Of a DNA stretch of 25,302 nucleotides, positions 6,007-14,023 are shown piece by piece. Positions within the stretch are counted from its first letter, which is position 1, and the number at the start of each line of letters is the position of its first letter. A program made the translations under genes and the position numbers. The notes under the pieces were generated by a model that worked only from the letters and a program-made list of their open reading frames with translations, searched no databases and was not told the origin of the DNA. Source of the stretch: Planctomycetaceae bacterium (GTDB lineage Bacteria; Planctomycetota; Planctomycetia; Pirellulales; UBA1268); contig SXWC01000011.1 of the NCBI GenBank assembly GCA_005789975.1, positions 1 to 25,302 of the forward strand, read 5' to 3'.

Positions 6007-7047
6007 CTATCGGATCCCCTCGCCCGACTCCCCGCCATCCTTCGTGCACGCGGCCATCAACAACTCGGGCGGCGTGGAATCGACCATGAAAACGACCCGC
6101 CCGTCGGCGAACAAGCCGTGCACGCCGCCGGGATGATGGCTCCGGAATCCATCGACGTCCGGCGTGTTGAGCACCCGCGAACTGAGAAGGAAACAGTTGC
6201 TGCCGCAGGCCCACCGGCTGTTGCCGATCCGGGACTCGCCATCCATCTCGGCGAACCCCCGATCGATCCCTTCCGACACCGTGAGCGTGTGCGTCAGCCC
6301 GTCGGTGATCATCGCCCCCCTGACCGCCCGAGGATGGTCGGCGTCGGTGGCACAGAGCACGCCGGCCCGGTCGCGACCCGGCGGCAGGGCCGCGGCTGGA
6401 TCGAGCATGACGCCGACGCCGAGCACGCCGCCATAGTCCTGCTTTCCCGGAAACATCCGGATGCCCGTCGGGCAGACGTACGTCGGCAGGATCGTGTCGG
6501 CGATCTCGGCGTTGCCGCCGTCCGCATTCCAAGGCCGTTTGTAGTCGACCCGTCGGGCGACGGCCGCGGCATCGAGAAAGGGGAGAATGAACGACGACCA
6601 GGCGTGGTGCAGTCCGGTCGCGGCATCGCTTCCCGGAGGAAACTCGCGGCGTGCCGACTCGTAGGCGGTCAGTGCGACGCCCATCGAAGCGAGATTCACC
6701 CCGCACTGCGTCCGCCGCGCCGCCTCGCGAACCCGCTGCACCGCGGGAAGGGCAAGCCCCATGAGCCCGCCGAGGATGGCGATCACCACGAGCAGTTCCA
6801 CGAGGCTGAACCCGTCCGGCGAACGGAAGCAGGGCGTGATCTCCTCAGGAGCGGGGCGTGGTGCATCGACGGCCCGCCCCCGGACGTCGATCGCATGGCC
6901 ATCGCCGATCCAACCGAGTGCCGGGCCGGCATGGGCACACCGTACGAACAGCGACCGGAACGTCGATCGACCGAAGCCCCCCGCGGGGATGCATCCCCGG
7001 GGGCTGCCGGCGGTGGGGGCGGTGTGGATGGCGGGTGCAGGCTTCAT
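6007..7047 (-). CDS. DUF1559 prepilin-like protein, 346 aa
   Basis: Residues 79-91 (GFSLVELLVVIAI) are a type IV prepilin cleavage and methylation signal followed by a hydrophobic helix, and VQRVREAARRTQC follows at once. This is the standard start of the DUF1559 (SBP_bac_10) family, greatly expanded in planctomycetes. The C-terminal HHPGGVHGLFADG (from about 304) is the family's H-x9-DG motif. It is probably an exported pseudopilin-like surface protein of unknown role. The ATG at 7047 leaves an unusually long 78-residue leader before the prepilin motif. No ATG, GTG or TTG lies closer in frame, although GAGGAG occurs just upstream of the motif. The gene follows the glycosyltransferase-like gene with a 46-base gap and may share its transcript. 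Confidence 0.85.
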   Translation of the reverse strand: MKPAPAIHTAPTAGSPRGCIPAGGFGRSTFRSLFVRCAHAGPALGWIGDGHAIDVRGRAVDAPRPAPEEITPCFRSPDGFSLVELLVVIAILGGLMGLALPAVQRVREAARRTQCGVNLASMGVALTAYESARREFPPGSDAATGLHHAWSSFILPFLDAAAVARRVDYKRPWNADGGNAEIADTILPTYVCPTGIRMFPGKQDYGGVLGVGVMLDPAAALPPGRDRAGVLCATDADHPRAVRGAMITDGLTHTLTVSEGIDRGFAEMDGESRIGNSRWACGSNCFLLSSRVLNTPDVDGFRSHHPGGVHGLFADGRVVFMVDSTPPELLMAACTKDGGESGEGIR

Positions 7048-7093
7048 GTCGCGCTCGGGATCGGCTTCCAGCCTACGTCGCGGGTTGCCGGGG

Positions 7094-7822
7094 TCAATTT
7101 TTCCCCGATCGCGACCCCGTTTTCCGACCCAGGACCGCCGCCGCGAAGTCTCCAACCTGACGAATGACCGCCTTGCGCGTCCGCCAGCCCGTGCGATCGA
7201 CCACGAGTGCCTCGCGGTCGCCGACATCGGCCGTCGTGAGCCTGGGAAAGAGCAGGGGGCCCGGGTAGCTGTCTCGCCGGGTCCAGGTGCGGACCGCCGA
7301 GGCGTGATGATGATGGCAGCGGATCGAGAGCGCCGGATTGACGACCGCGATTCCCGCTGCGGCCGCCTCGAACGCAAGGCGGCTTTCGCAGGCCGGCAGA
7401 CCCAGGTGAAAGCCACTCTCGAACGGGGGCAATCCGCCGGCGACGAACACCCAGGCGTCCTGCGAATGGGAATAGAAGGTCCAGTTGTCGGGGTCGATCC
7501 GGCCCTCCATGGACGGGGCGACGTCGTCGTCCCAACGGGTCAGGGCCACGAGCAGCGGAGTGGAGGAGGAGGCGAGGACTTCAGCGGCCACTCGCAGCGA
7601 TTCATCGAACGTGATGTCGCTATTGGCGACCACGCAGGTGCGTCCGGAAAAACGCTCCGCAGCGAGCCGGAAAAAGTCGCCGAACGCCATGCGTTTGCCG
7701 CCGGGATCGACGAACTCGACGTGGCTGAAGAGGCCGGCGACCGAGTTGGCCTCGCGAACCCGCTGCAGTTCCGCCTCGCGGTGGGGATCGGGAGACGAAT
7801 ACCGCTGCTGGATGAGGATCAT
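7094..7822 (-). CDS. probable glycosyltransferase-like protein, 242 aa
   Basis: I do not recognise a named family with certainty. The protein has an early ANSDI (66-70), ALTRWD (93-98), SQDAWVF (120-126), GLPACESRLAFEAAAAGIAV (141-160) and NPALSIRCHHHH (162-173). This order of motifs (N-S-D-I, R-W-D, Q-D-W-F, a 'G..GCDNRLA' equivalent, 'NPS..I...H.H') occurs in a group of uncharacterised proteins often placed next to glycosyltransferases and thought to have a glycosyltransferase-like fold. There is no signal peptide or membrane helix, so it is probably cytoplasmic. It is divergent from the sugar-nucleotide enzymes at 7955-9981, which supports a role in glycan assembly. The start at 7822 gives MILIQQRY, a typical first beta strand. 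Confidence 0.55.
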   Translation of the reverse strand: MILIQQRYSSPDPHREAELQRVREANSVAGLFSHVEFVDPGGKRMAFGDFFRLAAERFSGRTCVVANSDITFDESLRVAAEVLASSSTPLLVALTRWDDDVAPSMEGRIDPDNWTFYSHSQDAWVFVAGGLPPFESGFHLGLPACESRLAFEAAAAGIAVVNPALSIRCHHHHASAVRTWTRRDSYPGPLLFPRLTTADVGDREALVVDRTGWRTRKAVIRQVGDFAAAVLGRKTGSRSGKN

Positions 7823-7954
7823 GGGCTTCGCCGAGCGGCGGTGGCTGTCGAGACGGACGCCAGTATGCTATCGGCAAGTCTCGGTCCCCGCCCATGGCAG
7901 ACGCCCCGGGCGGGCGGTCGTGCCCCGCACAATCCCTCGTCTCGAGCGGCTCTC

Positions 7955-8920
7955 ATGAGGATTCTGGTCACCGGCGGCGCGGGCTTCATCGGCAGCCACA
8001 TCGTGGACGCACTTCTGGCCGCGGGGCACGCCGTCGCGGTGATCGACGACCTTTCGAGCGGTTCCCGCGACAACCGTCCCGAGACGGTGCCGCTGCACGT
8101 CGTCGATATCGTCGATACGGCCGCGGTGGCCGGCGTGATCGCGGCGGTGAAGCCCGACGCGGTCTGCCACCAGGCGGCGCAAATGTCGGTGAGCCGTTCG
8201 GTCCGCGAGCCCCTCTTCGACGCGCGGGTCAACTGCATCGGCCTGATCAACGTGCTCGATGCGGCCGTCCAGGCCGGCTGTCGGCGGGTCGTGTTCGCCT
8301 CCAGCGGCGGCGTGCTCTACGGCGACGTCACGACGCCCGCGCCGGAATCGACGCCCGCCAGTCCGGTCAGCCCCTACGGCATCACGAAGTGGGTCGGGGA
8401 ACGCTACCTCGCGTTCTACGCTGCCGAGCACGGAATCACCGCGGTGGCGCTCCGCTATTCCAATGTCTACGGTCCTCGACAGAATCCGCACGGCGAGGCG
8501 GGCGTGGTGGCCATCTTCTCGAAGAAGCTCCTCGCCGGAGAGCCGGCCACCATCAACGGCGACGGCCGCTACGTCCGCGACTATGTCTACGGCCCCGACG
8601 TCGCCCGGGCCAACGTGCTCGCACTGATCGACCCGTCGTCCCGCTGCCAGCCCGCCGCGCTCACGAGCCTCAACATCGGCACCGGCATCGGGACCGATGT
8701 GGTCGAACTCGAGTCGCTGATCCGGGAGGCGGGGGCCACGACGGGCCGGGCACGCCCCGGGCCGCTGCCCGCACCGCGGCACGGCCCGGCCAGACCGGGC
8801 GACCTGCGTTCGAACCTCGTCGATGCGACGCTCGCCGGCGACACGCTGGGGTGGCGGCCCACGGTGCCGTTGGCCGAGGGCCTTGCCCTGACAGCCGAGT
8901 GGTTCGCAAAACGGGCCTGA
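7955..8920 (+). CDS. NAD-dependent epimerase/dehydratase (UDP-glucose 4-epimerase type), 321 aa
   Basis: This is an extended short-chain dehydrogenase. GGAGFIGSH (7-15) is the Rossmann nucleotide-binding loop, DDLSSG (31-36) follows the second strand, and CHQAAQMSVSRSVREP (71-86) is typical of GalE-like enzymes. SSGGVLYG (116-123) supplies the catalytic serine, and Tyr141-x3-Lys145 (YGITK) the active-site pair. RYSNVYGPRQNPHGEAGVVA and DGRYVRDYVYGPDVA mark the substrate-binding half. It would interconvert a UDP-sugar, probably at C4, but the exact substrate cannot be read from sequence. It lies 47 bases before the GDP-mannose dehydratase gene on the same strand, so the two probably form a nucleotide-sugar operon. 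No strong Shine-Dalgarno sequence precedes ATG 7955. Confidence 0.88.
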   Translation: MRILVTGGAGFIGSHIVDALLAAGHAVAVIDDLSSGSRDNRPETVPLHVVDIVDTAAVAGVIAAVKPDAVCHQAAQMSVSRSVREPLFDARVNCIGLINVLDAAVQAGCRRVVFASSGGVLYGDVTTPAPESTPASPVSPYGITKWVGERYLAFYAAEHGITAVALRYSNVYGPRQNPHGEAGVVAIFSKKLLAGEPATINGDGRYVRDYVYGPDVARANVLALIDPSSRCQPAALTSLNIGTGIGTDVVELESLIREAGATTGRARPGPLPAPRHGPARPGDLRSNLVDATLAGDTLGWRPTVPLAEGLALTAEWFAKRA

Positions 8921-8967
8921 AATGTGGCGTTTCGCGGGCCGGGGTCGGCTGCTATCCTCCCCCGCCC

Positions 8968-9981
8968 ATGAACACTCCGCAGACTCCCGCGTTTGCCGGC
9001 CGCACCGCTCTCATCTGCGGCGTGGGGGGCCAGGACGGCGGCTATCTCGCGCAGCATCTGCTCGCTCTCGGCTACACCGTGGTGGGCACCAGCCGGGATG
9101 CGCAAGCCGGCAGGTTCACGGGGCTCGAACGGCTTGGCATCCGCGACGCGGTGACGCTGGTCTCGATGTCGCCGACCGACTTCCGCTCGACCTTCCAAGT
9201 GCTCGCCCGGACGGAGCCCGACGAGATCTACAACCTCGCCGGCCAGTCGTCGGTGGGGCTGTCGTTCGACCAGCCCGTGGAGACGTTCGAGAGCATCGTC
9301 GTCGGGACGATCAACCTGCTCGAGGCGATCCGGATCCTCGGAAACCCGATCCGTCTCTACAGTGCCGGAAGTTCGGAGATGTTCGGCAACTCTGGCGACG
9401 CACCGGCCGACGAGGAGACGGTCCTCAGGCCGCGGAGCCCCTACGGCATCGCCAAGGCCACCTCATTCTGGCAGATCGCGCAGTACCGCGAGGCCTACGG
9501 CCTGCGTGCAGCGACTGGAATCCTCTTCAACCACGAGAGCCCGCTGCGTCCCGAAAGGTTCGTGACCCAGAAAATCGTGGCGGCAGCCTGCCGGATCGCC
9601 GAGGGCACGCAGCAGACGCTGTCGCTCGGTGACCTCTCGGTGCAGCGCGACTGGGGATGGGCGCCGGAGTATGTCGTCGCCATGCACCGCATGCTGCAAC
9701 TCGAAACGCTCGAAGACTTCGTGATCGCCACGGGCCGGACGTATTCCCTCGAGGACTTCGTGGCCGCGGCCTTCGCGGCGGTCGGCCTCGACTGGCGGCG
9801 GCACGTCGTTCGGGATCCGAAACTCATGCGGCCCACCGAAATCGATCGGGGCAGGGCCCGCACGTCACGGGCCACCGAGCGACTCGGCTGGACGGCGGCC
9901 CACTCGATGCCCGACGTCGTCCGGATGATGGTCGATGCCCGCCAGGCCATGCAGGGCGGAGTCAGCCGTCGAGCGGCCTGA
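8968..9981 (+). CDS. gmd: GDP-mannose 4,6-dehydratase, 337 aa
   Basis: The enzyme converts GDP-D-mannose to GDP-4-keto-6-deoxy-D-mannose, the precursor of GDP-fucose, GDP-rhamnose and related sugars. The cofactor loop GVGGQDGGYL (18-27) has the GxxGQDG form typical of this family. YNLAGQSSVGLSF (88-100), SSE (135-137), Tyr159-x3-Lys163 (YGIAK) and FNHESPLRPERFVTQKI (187-203) are diagnostic. SVQRDWGWAPEYV corresponds to the 'KRDWG.A.DYV' substrate motif. A size of 337 residues is slightly short for the family but complete. TATCCT lies nine bases before the start codon and could be a -10 element, though read-through from the upstream epimerase gene is as likely. No fucose synthase gene follows. 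Confidence 0.88.
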   Translation: MNTPQTPAFAGRTALICGVGGQDGGYLAQHLLALGYTVVGTSRDAQAGRFTGLERLGIRDAVTLVSMSPTDFRSTFQVLARTEPDEIYNLAGQSSVGLSFDQPVETFESIVVGTINLLEAIRILGNPIRLYSAGSSEMFGNSGDAPADEETVLRPRSPYGIAKATSFWQIAQYREAYGLRAATGILFNHESPLRPERFVTQKIVAAACRIAEGTQQTLSLGDLSVQRDWGWAPEYVVAMHRMLQLETLEDFVIATGRTYSLEDFVAAAFAAVGLDWRRHVVRDPKLMRPTEIDRGRARTSRATERLGWTAAHSMPDVVRMMVDARQAMQGGVSRRAA

Positions 9982-9998
9982 CGACGCCGGCGCGAGGA

Positions 9999-10976
9999 TC
10001 ACTCGTCCGCGAGGCCGACGACGGCGCCCGCCGCGATCCGCCGGGCGAGTGACGGTGATTCCAGATACAGCGGCAGGGCGTGCCGCTTGCCGACGACCGG
10101 TGCCGCGTCGGTCGTCGTGAAGTCGACCGCTCCGGGCAGCCAGCGGCGGGGCATCCCCACGGTCCCGAGCGCGTCGGCTCCGGCGGCCCGATCGAGGTGG
10201 GGGAAGAGCCGCAGCGCCAGGTCGCGGGAGTTGATCACGAGCGTCAGCCGGTCGATCCCGGCGACGGCCGGGGCATAGGGCCCGCGCGGAGCCAGCGCGT
10301 TGGACGGCACCGCCGGCGCCACGAGCACGAGGTGCGACCGGCCGGGCCTGCCGGCCCACGGCGCGATGCCGGGGGATTCCCGGCCGCCCGCATGCACCAG
10401 GTCTTCGATGGCTCGCAGGGCGACCGTCGCACCGAAGCTGTAGCCGACGATCGCCACCGGCTGCGCGGGATCGACCTGCCCGAGCAGCCACGCCAGGTAA
10501 TGGCCGTCCGCATACGACCGCCTGTAGGTCTCGCGGCTCGAGTGGATGATGTGACCTTTCTGCTCGCTCGGCCACGAGAAAATCACGGTCCGGACCGAGG
10601 TGCCCGGACATGCCGCGGCGACCTGCCGGGCGATCGTTCCGCCCTGTGCCTTCGCATCGTGCGTCTCGTAGCGGTTGCCGTGGACGAAGATCACCAGCGG
10701 CCGGGCGGGGTCGCCGAGCAGGGTCGGGAGATCAGCCCGTTCCCAGCGGCCGGCGACCCGCTGCTCGATGTCGAACGCGGCCCGGGCGGGCAGCCGGCAG
10801 ATGCCGGGGAGCCGCCGGGTGCTCACCAGCCAGACATCCCCGTCATGGCAGGTCGCGGGGCAGTCCGTGGCGACGGCGTCAGCCCGGACACACGTCGGGA
10901 CCACGCCACAGAGTGCCGCAACCGCGGGCACGAGACAAAGCAGACGGCGGAACGAGCGGATCGTGGGATGCGTCAT
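9999..10976 (-). CDS. secreted alpha/beta hydrolase, 325 aa
   Basis: The chosen start ATG 10976 places a signal peptide directly at the N-terminus (RSFRRLLCLVPAVAALCGVV, probable cut after VRA at residue 32). In-frame ATGs further upstream (10988, 11015, 11204) would bury it. VIFVHGN (95-101) gives the oxyanion-hole strand, and VGYSFGATVALRAIEDL carries the nucleophile Ser180 in GYSFG. A candidate catalytic His lies in GKRHALPLYL near the C-terminus. The protein resembles uncharacterised planctomycete alpha/beta hydrolases (DUF900/lipase-like); its substrate is unknown. It would act outside the cytoplasmic membrane. It is convergent with the GDP-mannose dehydratase gene, 17 bases away, and probably unrelated to it. 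Confidence 0.75.
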   Translation of the reverse strand: MTHPTIRSFRRLLCLVPAVAALCGVVPTCVRADAVATDCPATCHDGDVWLVSTRRLPGICRLPARAAFDIEQRVAGRWERADLPTLLGDPARPLVIFVHGNRYETHDAKAQGGTIARQVAAACPGTSVRTVIFSWPSEQKGHIIHSSRETYRRSYADGHYLAWLLGQVDPAQPVAIVGYSFGATVALRAIEDLVHAGGRESPGIAPWAGRPGRSHLVLVAPAVPSNALAPRGPYAPAVAGIDRLTLVINSRDLALRLFPHLDRAAGADALGTVGMPRRWLPGAVDFTTTDAAPVVGKRHALPLYLESPSLARRIAAGAVVGLADE

Positions 10977-11200
10977 GGCAAAGCTGCACATCGGGATCGA
11001 GCGGCGCGGTGTCATGGTCGGGAGATATGTTGCCGCAGATGGTCGTGCTGCAACTCTAGCACCGGATGTCGTGTCATCTTCCGCAGTCGGAATCTTCACC
11101 GTCGGCCCGCACGACCCGCACGACCGGTGGTCGCGGAACCACCGCATCGCCGGGGGATTTTCCGCACAAAAAATCGGGCGGTCGTCATCCCCGGGCGGAA

Positions 11201-11238
11201 ACATGAGGTAGGGTTCTGGTGGCGTCGATGACGACGCC
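11201..11238 (+). promoter_or_regulatory. promoter-like box and 5' hairpin before a lipoprotein gene
   Basis: ACATGAGGTAGGGTT (11201-11215) is nearly the same as ACATGGGGTAGGTTT at 18869-18883, and both lie about 95-100 bases before a small cysteine-containing lipoprotein gene. TAGGGT could be the -10 element; no -35 is clear here. GGCGTC-GATGAC-GACGCC (11221-11238) is a perfect six-base stem that would lie at the 5' end of the mRNA. The rest of the divergent gap 10977-11293 shows nothing else I can name. Confidence 0.4.
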
Positions 11239-11293
11239 GCAAGCGAGGCTGCCGCCCGCCTGCCCCGTCTGATCTGTGTCGGAGATCAATCCC

Positions 11294-11569
11294 ATGGCTC
11301 GTGCGTTGTGTCTGGTGATCGCGGTGGTGAGCCTCGCGGCGGCCCCGGGCTGCAGCAGTTGCATGGGCGGCGGGAGCAGCTGCCGCCGACCCTCGTTCAT
11401 GGAGTTCCGCTCGTGCGGGTCGCCGCAGCCCGCCCCCTGTGGGGCTCCCGCTCCGGTGTGTGCTCCCGCATGCGAGCCGGCCTGCGGCCCGGCCGCCCCC
11501 TGCTGCGAGGGCGGCGAGGGGATGTCGATGCCGGCTCCCATGGTCGGCCAGCAGGGCACCTTCAGCTGA
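11294..11569 (+). CDS. small cysteine-rich lipoprotein, 91 aa
   Basis: ATG 11294 begins a lipoprotein-type signal (MARALCLVIAVVSLAAAPGC) with the lipidated Cys at residue 20, and GGAG lies nine bases upstream. An upstream in-frame ATG at 11276 adds six residues. The mature part is only about 71 residues and contains ten cysteines, including CSSC right at the start, CAPACEPACG and a CC pair, together with many Pro, Gly and Ala. This composition is seen in short planctomycete lipoproteins of unknown function; metal binding or disulfide cross-linking is possible. It is probably anchored in a membrane facing the periplasm. It shares its upstream box, 5' hairpin and general style with the lipoprotein at 18970. 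No homologue with a known function is recognised. Confidence 0.65.
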   Translation: MARALCLVIAVVSLAAAPGCSSCMGGGSSCRRPSFMEFRSCGSPQPAPCGAPAPVCAPACEPACGPAAPCCEGGEGMSMPAPMVGQQGTFS

Positions 11570-11730
11570 TCGACCCCGCGACGGTGGCCGGAGGGGCCGC
11601 CGCCGCCACGCCTTCTCCCTCCGGTGACGCGCCGTTCACGCCGGCCACGCGTCGGGCCAGCGGCACGTTGTGTGTCCGCTCCCGATTCGAGCGGCTCGTC
11701 ACCGGGGGGAGATCGCCGTTTTCCGGGCGG

Positions 11731-11736
11731 TATACT
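11731..11736 (+). promoter_or_regulatory. possible -10 element for ffh
   Basis: TATACT is a close match to the -10 consensus and lies 26 bases before the ffh start codon, inside the 193-base gap after the lipoprotein gene. No good -35 sequence is present at 16-18 bases upstream, so the promoter would be weak or use another feature. Confidence 0.35.
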
Positions 11737-11762
11737 CGGCGGCCCGTCAACCCGGAGCCGCC

Positions 11763-13250
11763 ATGTTCGAGTCGCTGACCGCGTCCCTTTCGTCCGCCAT
11801 CAATTCCCTCCGCGGCCGCGGCAAGCTCTCCGAAGCCAACATGCGGGAGGGCTTGGGGGCGGTGCGAACCGCCCTGCTCGAGGCCGACGTCGCCTATGAC
11901 GTGGCCGACGGCTTTCTGAACCGTGTCGCCGACGGTGCGGTGGGTGCGAAGGTGCTCGAGTCGCTCGACCCGGCGCAGCAGCTCGTCGGCATCGTGCATC
12001 AGGAACTCGTCGGCCTGATGGGGCCGGTCGATCACTCGCTCCATCTCCAGTCGGGCACGACGACGGTGCTCATGCTCTGCGGCCTGCAGGGCTCGGGCAA
12101 GACGACCTCCTGTGCCAAGCTCGCCAAGAAAATCAAGGCGCAGGGGCTCGGCGTGATGCTCGTGGCGGCCGACCTCCAGCGACCCGCGGCCATCGAGCAG
12201 CTCGCCGTGCTCGGCCGCCAGCTCGGCGTGCCGGTGCACACGCCGGCCGACATGGCCGCCGGCGGCACGGATCCGGTGGCCGTCTGCAACGCCGGCGTGG
12301 CCCGCGCGAAGAAGGAAAACATCTCCGTCGTCATCCTCGACACCGCCGGCCGGCTGGCGATCGACGAGGAACTGATGCGGGAACTCGCGAAAATCGACCG
12401 CACCGTGGGGCCGGATCAGGTCTACCTCGTCGTCGATGCGATGACGGGCCAGGATGCCGTCCGCAGCGCCAAGGCCTTCAACGACGCCCTCGAGCTCGAC
12501 GGCGTGATCATGACGAAGCTCGACGGCGACGCCCGCGGCGGGGCGGCGCTTTCGGTGAAGAGCGTGACGGGGGTGCCGATCAAGTTCATCGGCACCGGGG
12601 AACAGATCGAAGCCCTGGAAGACGTCCACCCCGACCGCATGGCGGGGCGGATCCTCGGCATGGGCGACGTCGTCGTGCTCGTCGAGGAGGCGCAGCGGAC
12701 GTTCGACCACGACGAGATGAAGCGGCAGGAGGAGCGGCTCAAGGCGGGCGAGTTCACGCTCGACGACTTCAAGAAGATGCTGCTCCAGACGCGGCGGCTC
12801 GGCCCCCTCGGCAAGGTCCTCGGGATGATTCCGGGCATGGGGGGGATGCAGCAGATGCTCGGCGGGGCCGATCTGGAGAAGGACATGAACCGCTTGTTCG
12901 GGATCATCGACTCGATGACGCCCGACGAGCGACGCAATCCCTCCCGGTTCGTCGATCAATCGCGGCGGCGGCGCATCGCTGCCGGGGCGGGTGTCGAGGC
13001 CCACGAGGTGAGCGATCTCGTCAAGCAGTTCGACGGCATGAGCGCGATGATGAAGAGCATGGCGGGGCTGGGCATGCGGGAGCGGATGCAGCAGGTCCAG
13101 CAACTCCAGGCCCAGATGTCGAACCCGTCGGCCCGGCTCGGCAAGCCCAAGGGCGACACGGGCAGGCGGCTCACCGCCGACGAGCGGCGGAAGCTCAAGA
13201 AGCAGCGCGACAAGGACGCCCGCCGCAAAAAGCGGGGCGACCGGGGCTGA
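11763..13250 (+). CDS. ffh: signal recognition particle protein Ffh, 495 aa
   Basis: Ffh is the SRP54-type GTPase that binds signal sequences and 4.5S RNA and delivers ribosomes to FtsY and the Sec translocon. The N domain covers roughly residues 1-95. The G domain shows GLQGSGKTT (107-115), DLQRPAA (137-143), DTAGR (193-197) and TKLDGDARGG (251-260). The methionine-rich M domain from about 330 includes LGKVLGMIPGMGGMQQML and the RNA-binding RRRRIAAGAG segment, then a basic tail. At 495 residues it is slightly longer than E. coli Ffh because of the lysine- and arginine-rich C-terminus. It heads the ffh-rpsP-trmD-rplS cluster found in many bacteria. No Shine-Dalgarno sequence is obvious before ATG 11763. 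Confidence 0.97.
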   Translation: MFESLTASLSSAINSLRGRGKLSEANMREGLGAVRTALLEADVAYDVADGFLNRVADGAVGAKVLESLDPAQQLVGIVHQELVGLMGPVDHSLHLQSGTTTVLMLCGLQGSGKTTSCAKLAKKIKAQGLGVMLVAADLQRPAAIEQLAVLGRQLGVPVHTPADMAAGGTDPVAVCNAGVARAKKENISVVILDTAGRLAIDEELMRELAKIDRTVGPDQVYLVVDAMTGQDAVRSAKAFNDALELDGVIMTKLDGDARGGAALSVKSVTGVPIKFIGTGEQIEALEDVHPDRMAGRILGMGDVVVLVEEAQRTFDHDEMKRQEERLKAGEFTLDDFKKMLLQTRRLGPLGKVLGMIPGMGGMQQMLGGADLEKDMNRLFGIIDSMTPDERRNPSRFVDQSRRRRIAAGAGVEAHEVSDLVKQFDGMSAMMKSMAGLGMRERMQQVQQLQAQMSNPSARLGKPKGDTGRRLTADERRKLKKQRDKDARRKKRGDRG

Positions 13251-13298
13251 TGCCGTCGGCCGGGCCGTGACCCCGAGGTGGCCGGCGTCGCCGACGGC

Positions 13299-13382
13299 AT
13301 GTTGGCCCGCGTTTCCCGCATGCTGGCCCGAGTTTCCCGCAGGCTTGCCCTGGTTTTCCGCATGATACGCCTTGTTTTCCGC
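13299..13382. repeat. four tandem copies of a 21-bp repeat between ffh and rpsP
   Basis: Four adjacent 21-base units start at 13299, 13320, 13341 and 13362. Units one and two differ at two positions and the later units are more diverged, but all keep GTTT(C/T)CCGC at their ends. Because 21 is a multiple of three, each strand can encode a seven-residue repeat. On the plus strand an ATG at 13299 opens a 46-codon frame ending with TAA at 13439, with units MLARVSR, MLARVSR, RLALVFR and MIRLVFR. The end of the fourth unit and the sequence after it can also form a weak stem (CCTTGTTTTC with GAAAAACAGG). Whether the frame is translated is unknown. Confidence 0.7.
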
Positions 13383-13491
13383 CGAAAAACAGGGCTGGCG
13401 GGGGAGGTCTTGGGTTCGGCCCGCCGTCGGATACCATAAGGGGCTCGATTCACCTTCCCAGCACTCCCAGCATTTTTGGAGAATCCCGACC

Positions 13492-13962
13492 GTGGCAGTG
13501 GCAATTCGAATGAAGCGGATGGGCCGCAAGAACCGTGAGTATTACCGGATCTGCGCGACCGACCGCCGCAGCCCCCGCGATGGCCGCGTCATCGAGGAGC
13601 TCGGCACCTACGACCCGCACGTGCCCGAGACCGATGCACGCTGCACCCTCGTCGGCCCCCGCGTCGACTACTGGCTCTCCGTTGGCGCCCAGCCCAGCGA
13701 CGCCGTCCGGGTGTTGATCAAGAAGTACGGCACCAACGGCACGCATCTCAAGCAGATGGAACTGGCCCGCGCCAAGCTCGCGATGCCGCGGATCATTCCC
13801 GATCCGGGCGAACCGGCCTTCGTGCCCACGCCCAAGACCGAAGCCGTCGCGGCAGTGACCGCCGAGGCCGCCGCCGTGGAGACTCCCGCCACCGAGGCCG
13901 TGGCCGAGGCAGCCGCCGTGGTTGTCGCCGAAACTCCCGCCGAAGAGCCGAAGACCGAGTGA
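13492..13962 (+). CDS. rpsP: 30S ribosomal protein S16 with Ala/Glu-rich tail, 156 aa
   Basis: GTG 13492 is the likely start, because GGAG at 13478-13481 lies ten bases upstream; GTG 13498 is an alternative. [20 protein letters not shown], then [18 protein letters not shown], are the conserved S16 N-terminal strands. [20 protein letters not shown] is the second half of the domain, and the family part ends near residue 90. S16 is a small assembly protein of the 30S subunit, usually 80-90 residues. Here about 60 extra residues rich in Ala, Glu, Val and Pro follow, which is probably a disordered acidic tail. The gene lies between ffh and trmD, a common bacterial order, but rimM, which often follows rpsP, is missing. 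Confidence 0.95.
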   Translation: MAVAIRMKRMGRKNREYYRICATDRRSPRDGRVIEELGTYDPHVPETDARCTLVGPRVDYWLSVGAQPSDAVRVLIKKYGTNGTHLKQMELARAKLAMPRIIPDPGEPAFVPTPKTEAVAAVTAEAAAVETPATEAVAEAAAVVVAETPAEEPKTE

Positions 13963-14023
13963 GCGTTGCCTGCGCCGGCAGCCGTCCAGACGACTGGGGT
14001 GCCGCGCCGCTCACGAGACCGCC

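Noticed and set aside
6118..7167. Long plus-strand frame opposite the DUF1559 gene
   Set aside because: Arg/His/Pro-rich shadow; the minus strand has the prepilin motif and the H-x9-DG motif.
13299..13382. CRISPR array
   Set aside because: The units are 21 bp, directly adjacent without spacers and diverged, so this is a plain tandem repeat.
11562..13529. 655-codon minus-strand frame opposite ffh
   Set aside because: It is antisense to the clearly conserved ffh gene and rich in His/Glu/Leu as expected from the reverse of high-GC coding DNA; no family resemblance.
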